Shown: positions 1-5,648 of the stretch, piece after piece
Layout: each line of letters opens with the position of its first letter
How positions within the stretch are numbered: position 1 is the stretch's first letter
Origin: Acidobacteriota bacterium
GTDB lineage: Bacteria > Acidobacteriota > Terriglobia > Terriglobales > Acidobacteriaceae
DNA: 14,810 bases
Assembly (NCBI GenBank): GCA_021781255.1
Contig: JAJXXG010000087.1
Location: 1 to 14,810 of the forward strand
Direction: 5' to 3'
Made by a program: the position numbers and the translations under genes
Notes under the pieces: generated by a model
The model's input: only the letters and a program-made list of their open reading frames with translations
What the model was told of the DNA's origin: nothing
Database searches by the model: none

Positions 1-99
1 GGCTTCAATCGCTTCAAGCAGCGGGAGACGGCGAAAACAACTGAAGGTGATGAAATGAAGCGTTTCCGCCTTTTGGTATCGCTTCAGGCCGCTCGGCAT
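1..99 (-). CDS. REP-associated tyrosine transposase (RAYT, IS200-like Y1 family), N-terminal fragment cut by window edge
   Basis: Reading the minus strand from an ATG at 99 gives 33 codons that stay open to base 1. The product begins MPSGLKRYQKAETLHFITFS and continues through CFRRLPLLEAIEA. The R-Y-x-x-A-E-x-x-HFITF-S-C-x-x-R-x-P-L-L pattern is the typical N-terminus of TnpA-REP (RAYT) proteins, single-copy relatives of IS200/IS605 transposases that act on REP palindromes. A good ribosome binding site (GAGGA on the minus strand, 107-111) lies 7 bases before the ATG and supports this start. The catalytic HUH motif and the tyrosine would lie beyond the window, so intactness cannot be judged. 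The identification rests on motif recognition by eye. The other frames at this edge show no recognisable protein. Confidence 0.82.
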   Translation of the reverse strand, partial: MPSGLKRYQKAETLHFITFSCFRRLPLLEAIEA

Positions 100-140
100 A
101 ACCCGGTCCTCGTTCGCCCATCATCGTACCTCACCCCCGC

Positions 141-161
141 TCATCGCAAAATGCGCGATGA
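141..161. repeat. Inverted repeat/hairpin upstream of RAYT
   Basis: TCATCGC at 141-147 and its exact complement GCGATGA at 155-161 flank a 7-base AT-rich centre, giving a 7-bp stem. It lies about 40 bases upstream of the RAYT start codon, so it could be a REP-like palindrome, an operator, or a hairpin in the transposase mRNA leader. Confidence 0.5.
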
Positions 162-215
162 AAGGAGTACAGCCTCATCCTGCTCGGCGCAAATCACTGC
201 GGCTTTTGAGTGGGC

Positions 216-251
216 CACCTGCCTCGCTGGCGCGAACGGCGAGGGTGGGTG
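216..251. repeat. REP-like imperfect palindrome (copy 1)
   Basis: CACC (216-219) and CCTCGC (222-227) pair with GCGAGG (239-244) and GGTG (248-251). This gives a 6-bp plus 4-bp stem with a small internal loop and an 11-base apical loop. The segment begins at 211 with TGGGCCAC, which recurs at 343. The imperfect GC-rich stem with an internal bulge resembles REP elements, and the RAYT gene is about 115 bases away. No T-tract follows, so an intrinsic terminator is less likely. Confidence 0.5.
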
Positions 252-280
252 ACCGTAGAGTATTGATGTCGTGGAATCGC

Positions 281-300
281 AGGTCTCAAAGGCGAGACCT
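281..300. repeat. Perfect 7-bp hairpin
   Basis: AGGTCTC (281-287) and GAGACCT (294-300) are exact complements separated by six bases. The stem is followed by a G-rich stretch ending in GGGGCACCC (312-320), not by a T-tract, so it is not a classical terminator. It is one of the palindromes clustered between the transposase gene and hemE. Confidence 0.5.
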
Positions 301-342
301 TGATGGGATAAGGGGCACCCAATGTTCGTGGTGGGTCAGACC

Positions 343-376
343 TGGGCCACTTGTCTGTCGCCGCTTGCGGGTTGGG
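343..376. repeat. Diverged second copy of the TGGGCCAC element
   Basis: The first 17 bases match those at 211-227 at 13 positions (TGGGCCAC identical, then scattered C/T differences). The right half has the small palindrome CCGCTTGCGG (361-370) but no longer pairs well overall. It may be a degenerate partner of the 211-251 element, as in a BIME pair. The match is short and could be partly chance. Confidence 0.35.
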
Positions 377-381
377 CATAT

Positions 382-399
382 GAAAACTGAGTGGTTTTC
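382..399. promoter_or_regulatory. Inverted repeat upstream of the hemE promoter
   Basis: GAAAAC (382-387) and GTTTTC (394-399) are exact 6-bp complements with a 6-base centre. They end 28 bases before the putative hemE -10 element at 428-433. The size and position would suit a regulator binding site for hemE. It could also be another member of the palindrome cluster beside the RAYT gene. Confidence 0.3.
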
Positions 400-427
400 C
401 TGCTGTGGCTGGCCTGCCCCGGGCCGT

Positions 428-433
428 TAGAAT
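428..433 (+). promoter_or_regulatory. Putative -10 element of hemE (leaderless start)
   Basis: TAGAAT lies 8 bases before the hemE ATG at 442. A transcription start 6-8 bases after the hexamer would fall on or next to the start codon. No Shine-Dalgarno sequence is visible before the ATG and no good -35 is seen. The call rests on spacing, the absence of a ribosome binding site, and the same arrangement at three other genes in the window. Confidence 0.4.
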
Positions 434-441
434 CACCCTAT

Positions 442-1524
442 ATGGAGATTGAAGGCAAGAACCCAGCCAGGCTGGAAACCATTCTGGACGGCAGCCGCTT
501 TGTGCGCGCATGCCTGCGCAAGCCGGTCGACCGCACGCCGGTGTGGTTTCTGCGCCAGGCCGGGCGCTACATGCAGGAGTACCGGGACGTGCGCAAGCAC
601 CACACACTCGTCGAGATCTGCAAACAGCCGGAACTTGCTGCCGAGGTCACCATCACGGCGGCGGAAAAGCTGGGCGTCGATGCGGCCATCATCTTTGCCG
701 ACCTGCTGCTGCCGCTGGAGCCGATGGGCCTGCCTTTCGAGTTTCAGGCGGGCGAAGGGCCGGTGGTGCATCACCCTGTGCGGACTGCCGATGACGTGCG
801 CGCGCTGCGCACGGACCGCGCCGCCGATCTGGCGTATGTGGCGCGCGCGATTGAGAAGGTGGCTGCGCATTTTCGCGACCGGCTGGGCATTATCGGCTTT
901 TGCGGCGCGCCGTATACGCTGGCCAGCTACATGATTGAGGGCGGCGGATCGCGCAATTACATCCACACGAAGCAAATGATGTATGGCGACACCACTGCGT
1001 GGCGCATGCTTTTGGACAAGCTGGTTACTGTGCTGACGGAGTACTGCCAACTGCAGGTGCAGGCGGGCGCGGATGTGATTCAGATATTCGATAGCTGGGT
1101 TGGGTCGCTGGGGTTGGCGGACTATCGCGACTATGCGCTGGAAGCGTCCATGCGGCTGGTGCGCGCGGTGCAGCAGATGGGCGTGCCGGTGATTTACTTC
1201 GGCGTGGAGACGGCGGGGCTGCTGAGCGAGATGGCTTCCACCGGAGCCGACGTGATTGGCCTGGACTGGCGGCAGCCGCTGGACGAGGGCTGGCGCGCCG
1301 TGGGACGCACACACGCGGTGCAGGGCAATCTGGACCCGATTACGCTGTTTGCTCCGCTGGAAGTGCTGGAGCGGCGCGTGCACGAAATTCTGCGGGCGGC
1401 GAACGGGCGGCCTGGGCACATTTTCAACCTTGGGCACGGCATTGTGCCGGGCACGCCGGTGGAGAATGTGCAGGCGGTGGTGCGCATGGTGCGCGAGTTC
1501 CGCCTGGAGGCAAAGAATGACTAA
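442..1524 (+). CDS. hemE: Uroporphyrinogen decarboxylase
   Basis: HemE decarboxylates the four acetate side chains of uroporphyrinogen III to give coproporphyrinogen III in the cytoplasm. The 360-residue length is normal. Visible hallmarks are the N-terminal signature WFLRQAGRYM (R38, R42 contact substrate carboxylates; many homologues have M where L37 stands), the catalytic-site aspartate D87 in FADLLLP, the second signature GFCGAPYTLASYM with Y158, FDSWVGSL, and the C-terminal FNLGHGI with H332. The frame is open upstream to a GTG at 391, but ATG 442 fits the family N-terminus and sits just after a -10-like sequence. No ribosome binding site is visible, so translation may be leaderless. The end overlaps the next gene, hemH, by 8 bases, indicating one transcript. 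Confidence 0.95.
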   Translation: MEIEGKNPARLETILDGSRFVRACLRKPVDRTPVWFLRQAGRYMQEYRDVRKHHTLVEICKQPELAAEVTITAAEKLGVDAAIIFADLLLPLEPMGLPFEFQAGEGPVVHHPVRTADDVRALRTDRAADLAYVARAIEKVAAHFRDRLGIIGFCGAPYTLASYMIEGGGSRNYIHTKQMMYGDTTAWRMLLDKLVTVLTEYCQLQVQAGADVIQIFDSWVGSLGLADYRDYALEASMRLVRAVQQMGVPVIYFGVETAGLLSEMASTGADVIGLDWRQPLDEGWRAVGRTHAVQGNLDPITLFAPLEVLERRVHEILRAANGRPGHIFNLGHGIVPGTPVENVQAVVRMVREFRLEAKND

Positions 1525-2479
1525 GCGGGCCGTGCTGCTGCTGGCCCACGGGACGCCCGAGACGGTCGAGCAGATTCCTGAATATCTGCGCAATGTGGTG
1601 AGCGGACGGCCGCTGCCGCCGCAGGTGATTGAGGAGATTCAGCACCGCTACGCGCTGATCGGCAGAAGCCCGCTGACCGAGCTCACCATGGAACAGGGGC
1701 GGCTGGTGGAGGCAGAACTGACTGCGCAGGGAGAGCCCGTGCCGGTTTATGTGGGCATGCGCAACTGGCGGCCTTACATTCCCGACGTGGTGCGGCAGAT
1801 GCGCGCCGACGGGGTGGAAGAAGCTGCCGTCATCTGCCTCGCGCCGCAGAATTCGCGCACCAGCGTGGGCCTTTACCGGCGGGCGGTGCAGGCGGAGGCA
1901 GACACGCTGCGCATCGACTTCACTGAGGGCTGGGCGCAGCATCCGCTGCTGGCGGAGGCCTTTGCCGAGCGGCTCCGCGCGGCGATGGTGCGGCTCATTG
2001 CGGAGACAGGCGCGCCGACGCCCGTGCTCTTCACGGCGCACAGCGTTCCGTGCCGCACGATTCAGACGCCAGCGGCCAGCGAGGGCCAGCCGCGCCTGTG
2101 GCCGGGCGAAGGCGCGGACCCTTACGCACAGGAAGCCAAGCACACGGCGGAACTGGTGGCTGCGCGCGTGCCTGAGATTCCGCAGTGGTGGTTTGCCTTC
2201 CAGAGCCAGGGCGCGAGCGGCGGCCCGTGGATAGGCCCCACGGTTGAGGAGACGCTGGAGGCCATCGCTGCCGCAGGCGTGAAGACGCTGCTGCTTCACC
2301 CCATCGGCTTTCTCTGCGACCATGTGGAAATTCTCTACGACGTGGACATTGCGTTTCGGAAGTATGCGGCCAGCCGGGGCATTCGCCTGGAGCGGCCGGA
2401 GTCGCTGAATGCCTCGCCCACGCTGGCTCGTTGTGTCGCTGACCTGGCGCGGCAGGGCCTGGCGCGGCTGCAGGGCTGA
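1517..2479 (+). CDS. hemH: Ferrochelatase (proto- or coproporphyrin ferrochelatase)
   Basis: The enzyme inserts Fe2+ into a porphyrin. The 320-residue product starts MTKRAVLLLAHGTPE, the family's N-terminal strand. It carries the metal-site histidine H175 in FTAHSVP, the conserved FQSQG...W-I-G-P segment, and PIGFLCDHVEILYD with the catalytic glutamate E271. The length matches compact bacterial ferrochelatases without an extra C-terminal domain. The start ATG lies inside the hemE end (8-base overlap) with GGAGG at 1506-1510, 6 bases upstream, so translational coupling is likely. Whether the substrate is protoporphyrin IX or coproporphyrin III cannot be decided here: no hemG, hemY or hemQ gene is in the window. 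The longer frame upstream is just out-of-frame hemE. Confidence 0.95.
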   Translation: MTKRAVLLLAHGTPETVEQIPEYLRNVVSGRPLPPQVIEEIQHRYALIGRSPLTELTMEQGRLVEAELTAQGEPVPVYVGMRNWRPYIPDVVRQMRADGVEEAAVICLAPQNSRTSVGLYRRAVQAEADTLRIDFTEGWAQHPLLAEAFAERLRAAMVRLIAETGAPTPVLFTAHSVPCRTIQTPAASEGQPRLWPGEGADPYAQEAKHTAELVAARVPEIPQWWFAFQSQGASGGPWIGPTVEETLEAIAAAGVKTLLLHPIGFLCDHVEILYDVDIAFRKYAASRGIRLERPESLNASPTLARCVADLARQGLARLQG

Positions 2480-2580
2480 AGAGCGCCTTCTCGCATCAAG
2501 AGATCGAGTCGGAGGCAAGCCGAAACGATGCGTTACATCGAAAGTGGGATAAGCCAATTACCGTAGTGCTGCGCTCTTCA
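2477..2580. repeat. 10-bp perfect inverted repeat flanking 84 bases after hemH
   Basis: TGAAGAGCGC at 2477-2486 is exactly complementary to GCGCTCTTCA at 2571-2580. The left arm contains the hemH stop codon. Between the arms there are smaller nested complements (CGCATC 2492-2497 with GATGCG 2527-2532). It could be a long stem-loop at the end of the hemEH transcript or the termini of a 104-base miniature element. No flanking target duplication is visible, and a 10-bp match in this much sequence may be chance. Confidence 0.3.
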
Positions 2581-2830
2581 TTGGTTCTCGATTTCGATCA
2601 CGGCTTCACCCTGTAGGATTCTTTCAATTGCTCCTAGTCGCGCCGCGCATGTCAGGCAGATAAGCGCGGATTTGCTGAATGATTGATTGAGTTTCAATAG
2701 CCTTGGCGTACGTCCACGTTTCTTCAAGATTGCGGTACGGCCGCCCGCCGCAGCGAGGGTTGCTGCCGGGAGTGCAGCGCGGCAGGTATGCGCAGCGCCG
2801 GTTCGCTCTTGAAGTTCGCTTCCGTCGCAC
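2480..2830. other. Intergenic region after hemH with no convincing gene
   Basis: This 351-base stretch contains the inverted repeat at 2477-2580 and no T-rich terminator. The minus strand is open through part of it (2624-2830), encoding a fragment with NLEETWTYAK and IIQQIRAYLPDM that reads like protein, but there is no ribosome binding site or recognised family. I see no RNA gene. The region may contain a decayed gene. Confidence 0.45.
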
Positions 2831-3094
2831 ATGGCCGTGAAAGGGTCGCCAGTGCAGCGCAGTCGTGCTTCCAGAATCGCAAATGATATTCCTGACAGTC
2901 CGTGTGCAGACTGCGGTAACCGGCATCTTCGCCGGCTTCCGCGCAAAGGCTTTTTGAAGGGCAAACTCCTGGCTTTTTTCGGCTACTACCCGTGGGAATG
3001 CCCCGTCTGCAGGCGAACCGAGCACTTTCGCAAGCGCGGCAGCCATCTGGGCAAGAGCGTCCGTGCGGTTCAGCAGAGCAGCCGGCCGGCCTGA
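2831..3094 (+). CDS. Small four-cysteine (zinc-ribbon-like) protein of unknown function
   Basis: The 87-residue product has two CxxC pairs, C25/C28 (CADCGN) and C57/C60 (WECPVCRR), separated by a basic and hydrophobic stretch RRLPRKGFLKGKLLAFFGYY, then FRKRG. Paired CxxC knuckles about 28 residues apart suggest one zinc ribbon. The hydrophobic FGYYPWECP segment before the second knuckle suggests a conserved fold rather than a random frame. ATG 2831 is the first start after an in-frame TGA at 2810-2812, though no clear ribosome binding site precedes it. The first about 20 residues look unstructured. The stop codon directly abuts the promoter of the next gene. I do not recognise a named family; no function is assigned. 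Confidence 0.5.
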   Translation: MAVKGSPVQRSRASRIANDIPDSPCADCGNRHLRRLPRKGFLKGKLLAFFGYYPWECPVCRRTEHFRKRGSHLGKSVRAVQQSSRPA

Positions 3095-3123
3095 TTCTTT
3101 CTTTAGAATGCGATCACTATAAT
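3095..3123 (+). promoter_or_regulatory. Sigma-70-like promoter of the amidohydrolase gene
   Basis: A perfect TATAAT (3118-3123) is preceded at 17 bases by TTCTTT (3095-3100), a weak -35 that keeps the leading TT. Transcription would begin near 3130, giving a leader of about 30 bases with AGGAG at 3148-3152. The -10 starts 24 bases after the stop of the small upstream gene. Confidence 0.55.
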
Positions 3124-3158
3124 GCGGGAAACAGACCCCCGTATCTCAGGAGATTCCC

Positions 3159-4526
3159 GTGTTCCGCATTCCTATCCTGCTTCGCCCAGCCATTCTTGCC
3201 CTTGCCGCGCCCGCATTCGTGGCAGCCATTCACGCTCAGACTGCCGCACCCGCACCTGTGCCTGCGCCGCCCACCGTCTACGTCAAGGCCGGCCATTTGT
3301 TTGACGCCACCAGCGATAGCCTGCGCGAGAACGTCGTTCTCGTCGTGGAGGGCGAGCGCATCACGCGCGTCGCGCCCTTTGCTGAAGTCGCAATTCCCGC
3401 CGGAGCCACTGTCGTGGATCTCTCCAAAGACTGGGTGCTGCCCGGTCTCATCGACTGCCACACGCATCTTGAAGCGCGCGCCGACCACTACAACCCCATC
3501 TGGGATGTGCGGGAGACGCCGTTCATGGGCGGCTTCAACGGTGTGGTGAATGCCAATAAAACGCTGCAAGCCGGATTCACAGGCGTGCGCGATGTGGGCT
3601 CGCAGCCGTTCTTTGCGGTGGATCTGCGCAAGGCCATCGATGCGGGCGATTTTCCCGGCCCGCGCGTCGTGGCCAGCGGTCCGGCTATTTCCATCACCGG
3701 CGGCCATGGCGACATGAATGGCTTTGCGCCGCCTGTCCAGAACATGATGTATCCGGCGGAGCGCGACTTTGAGCTTGCGGACGGGCCGGAAGAGGTGCGC
3801 CACGTGGTGCGCGAGCAGGTGAAGTATGGCGTGGATGTGATCAAGATTCTGGCCACGGGCGGAGTGCTTTCGGCGGGGGACAAGCCCGGTGCCGAGCAGA
3901 TGACTTTCGACGAAATGAAGATGGCCGTGGACGAGGCGCACCACGCGGGCCGGAAGGTGGCCGCGCACGCGCATGGAACCGAGGGCATCAAGGACGCAAT
4001 CCGCGCGGGGGTGGACTCCATTGAGCACGGCAGCCTGATTGATGCCGAGGGTATTGAGATGATGAAGGCGCATGGCACCTATCTCGTCGCCGACATCTAC
4101 AACGACGACTACATTCTGGGCAAGGCCGTGGAGTTTGGCCTGCCGAAGGAGAATGTCAACAAGGAAAAGATGGTGGGCCGCCTGCAGCGCGAGAACTTCG
4201 CCAAGGCCGTGGCAGCGGGCGTGAAGATTGCCTTTGGCACGGACGCCGGCGTGTATCCGCACGGCGACAATGCAAAGCAGTTCCACTACATGGTCAAGTT
4301 CGGCATGACGCCGGCGGGGGCGATCCGCGCGGCGACGTCGTCAGCGGCTGATTTGCTTGGCCGCTCGCAGGACGTAGGCACGCTGGAAAAGGGCAAGTAT
4401 GCCGACCTGATCGCCGTCAGCGCCAATCCGCTGGACCGCGTGGAGGTGCTGGAGCACGTCGCGTTTGTGATGAAGGGCGGCAAAGTCTACAAGGACGAGC
4501 TGGGTGCGGCGAAAGCGGCGGAGTAA
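3159..4526 (+). CDS. Exported metal-dependent amidohydrolase (imidazolonepropionase-like)
   Basis: This 455-residue protein belongs to the amidohydrolase superfamily, subgroup related to imidazolonepropionase and Xaa-Pro/Xaa-Arg dipeptidases. It has a hydrophobic N-terminus ending in AIHAQ, a likely signal peptide cut after about A26. The metal ligands of the TIM-barrel are present: H101 and H103 in DCHTHLE, K229 in VIKILATGG (probable carboxylated lysine), H270/H272 in AAHAHG, H290 in SIEHGS, and D362 in GTDAG. GTG 3159 is chosen because AGGAG lies 6 bases upstream and the signal peptide begins there. It is probably a periplasmic hydrolase of a cyclic amide or dipeptide; the exact substrate cannot be read from sequence. 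Neighbours do not suggest a pathway. Confidence 0.85.
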   Translation: MFRIPILLRPAILALAAPAFVAAIHAQTAAPAPVPAPPTVYVKAGHLFDATSDSLRENVVLVVEGERITRVAPFAEVAIPAGATVVDLSKDWVLPGLIDCHTHLEARADHYNPIWDVRETPFMGGFNGVVNANKTLQAGFTGVRDVGSQPFFAVDLRKAIDAGDFPGPRVVASGPAISITGGHGDMNGFAPPVQNMMYPAERDFELADGPEEVRHVVREQVKYGVDVIKILATGGVLSAGDKPGAEQMTFDEMKMAVDEAHHAGRKVAAHAHGTEGIKDAIRAGVDSIEHGSLIDAEGIEMMKAHGTYLVADIYNDDYILGKAVEFGLPKENVNKEKMVGRLQRENFAKAVAAGVKIAFGTDAGVYPHGDNAKQFHYMVKFGMTPAGAIRAATSSAADLLGRSQDVGTLEKGKYADLIAVSANPLDRVEVLEHVAFVMKGGKVYKDELGAAKAAE

Positions 4527-4537
4527 GTCGCGCAATC

Positions 4538-4564
4538 CTATGCCGGGGAGTACTCCCGGCATAG
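4538..4564. terminator. Strong hairpin between convergent genes
   Basis: CTATGCCGGG (4538-4547) and CCCGGCATAG (4555-4564) form a perfect 10-bp stem with a 7-base loop. It lies in the 47-base gap between the convergent stops of the amidohydrolase and proline dehydrogenase genes. The position suits a bidirectional terminator. No T-tract follows on either strand, so it may need Rho or act as an mRNA 3'-end stabiliser. Confidence 0.65.
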
Positions 4565-4573
4565 CTCCTTGAG

Positions 4574-5500
4574 TTATCGCCGCAACATATTTTTTGCGAT
4601 GAACAGCACATTGGCCGGGCGCTCGGCCAGCCTTCGCATGAAGTAGGGGTACCACTCGCGCCCGAAGGGCACATAGACGCGCACGTTGTAGCCCTCTGCG
4701 ATCAGCTTGCGCTGCAGGTCGCGGCGTACGCCATAGAGCATCTGAAACTCAAAGCGGCTGGGAGCAATGCCATGCTGACGGGCAAAGGACTTTGCGGCGG
4801 CAATCATGGCTTCATCGTGCGTGGCGAGGCCGTGGTAAATGGGGCTCTGCAGCAGTGTCTGGCTTAGCTGGATGTAGCTTGCATCTACATCGGCCTTGCG
4901 CGGAAAGGCTACGCTGGCGGGTTCTTTGTATGCGCCTTTGCAGAGCCGCACGCGGATGCCCTCGGCGATGAGCTGCTCAATGTCGGCCCTGGAGCGGTAG
5001 AGATAGGCCTGAATCACGATGCCGATTGCATCACGCAGGTCAGGGAGCGCGTGGAGACGGCGCACAATATCCAGCGTCACCTGCGTCAGCGACGAGTCTT
5101 CCATGTCAATGCGCACAAAGCTGCCGGTGGAGTGCGCGTGCTGCGCCAGGCTCAGGGCAATGCTCTCGGCCAGCGCCGGATCGAGCGTGAGCCCCATCTG
5201 CGTGAGCTTCACGCTGATGTTGGAGTTCAGCTTGCGTGCGGCAATCAGGTCCAGAAGCTGGTGGTAGACATCGGCTGCGCGGTGCGCCTCTGTCTCTGAC
5301 GTGACGCTTTCGCCGAGCGAGTCGAGCGTCACAGACATGCCCTGCCTGCTGACAGCCTCTGCCACGCGCAGGGCGTCTTCAATTTCCATGCCGGCGATGA
5401 AGCGGGAACTGAGTTTTGTGCCGATGCTGGAGCGCTCAAGAAAGCCGCGCAGATGACGGTTGCGGGAAAGGGCGATGAAAGCCGAACGTAAAACGGGCAT
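4574..5500 (-). CDS. Monofunctional proline dehydrogenase
   Basis: The 308-residue enzyme oxidises L-proline to pyrroline-5-carboxylate with FAD and passes electrons to the quinone pool. It has the PRODH barrel motifs in order: SVKLTQMGL (97-105), RIDMED (130-135), QAYLYRS (164-170), RLCKGAYKEP (185-194), ATHDE (226-230), FQMLYG (252-257) and YVPFGREWYPYFMRRLAERP (276-295) with the substrate-binding R289/R290. The length is that of a stand-alone enzyme, without the P5C dehydrogenase domain of PutA. ATG at 5500 is preferred over TTG at 5506 because AGGA sits at a usable distance (about 8 bases) only for the ATG. No P5C dehydrogenase gene is nearby. The gene follows the GH27 gene on the same strand, with a hairpin between them. 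Confidence 0.9.
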   Translation of the reverse strand: MPVLRSAFIALSRNRHLRGFLERSSIGTKLSSRFIAGMEIEDALRVAEAVSRQGMSVTLDSLGESVTSETEAHRAADVYHQLLDLIAARKLNSNISVKLTQMGLTLDPALAESIALSLAQHAHSTGSFVRIDMEDSSLTQVTLDIVRRLHALPDLRDAIGIVIQAYLYRSRADIEQLIAEGIRVRLCKGAYKEPASVAFPRKADVDASYIQLSQTLLQSPIYHGLATHDEAMIAAAKSFARQHGIAPSRFEFQMLYGVRRDLQRKLIAEGYNVRVYVPFGREWYPYFMRRLAERPANVLFIAKNMLRR

Positions 5501-5615
5501 TGGCAATCCTGCCGGAAAGAGCGCTGGCCGAGCTGCTCAAGAACCGGAAGAAACAGTTTCGCACAAGAAGGCGAGGCATGGCTGCAAGGGGCCAAGGAGG
5601 GGTGATGCAGGTCAC

Positions 5616-5648
5616 AGTGAGGCGCTGGCGACCGCGCTTTGCCTCACT
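5616..5648 (-). terminator. Hairpin overlapping the stop codon of the GH27 gene
   Basis: AGTGAGGC (5616-5623) and GCCTCACT (5641-5648) form a perfect 8-bp stem around a 17-base GC-rich loop. On the minus strand the first arm includes the GH27 stop codon (5644-5646), so the hairpin would form at the very end of the message, before the proline dehydrogenase gene. No T-tract follows. It could terminate or reduce transcription into the next gene, or protect the mRNA end. Confidence 0.45.

Larger units (their letters stand above)
100..441. other. Gene-free, hairpin-rich region between RAYT and hemE
   Basis: No convincing coding frame is present in these 342 bases; the open frames here have no family resemblance. 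The region instead holds several compact inverted repeats (141-161, 216-251, 281-300, 382-399) and two related segments starting with TGGGCCAC (211 and 343). A cluster of short GC-rich palindromes beside a RAYT gene is the known setting of REP/BIME elements. That this cluster is such a set is inference; no second copy elsewhere in the window confirms it. The divergent promoters of the transposase gene and hemE must also lie here. Confidence 0.6.

Noticed and set aside
55..252. 65-codon plus-strand open frame at the left edge
   Set aside because: It overlaps the RAYT start on the opposite strand and then runs through the palindrome cluster; the product has no sensible composition or ribosome binding site.
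391..441. Upstream GTG start extending hemE by 17 residues
   Set aside because: No ribosome binding site, the added residues do not fit the family N-terminus, and a -10-like hexamer lies between this GTG and the ATG at 442.
1..441. CRISPR array or tandem repeats in the left intergenic region
   Set aside because: The palindromes differ from one another and are not evenly spaced; no spacer-repeat pattern is present.
433..1593. 386-codon open frame antisense to hemE
   Set aside because: It lies wholly opposite a clear hemE gene and its product is Arg/His-rich with no family resemblance, as expected from the complement of GC-rich codons.
5504..5506. TTG as the proline dehydrogenase start
   Set aside because: The AGGA sequence is only about 2 bases from the TTG but suitably placed for the ATG at 5500.
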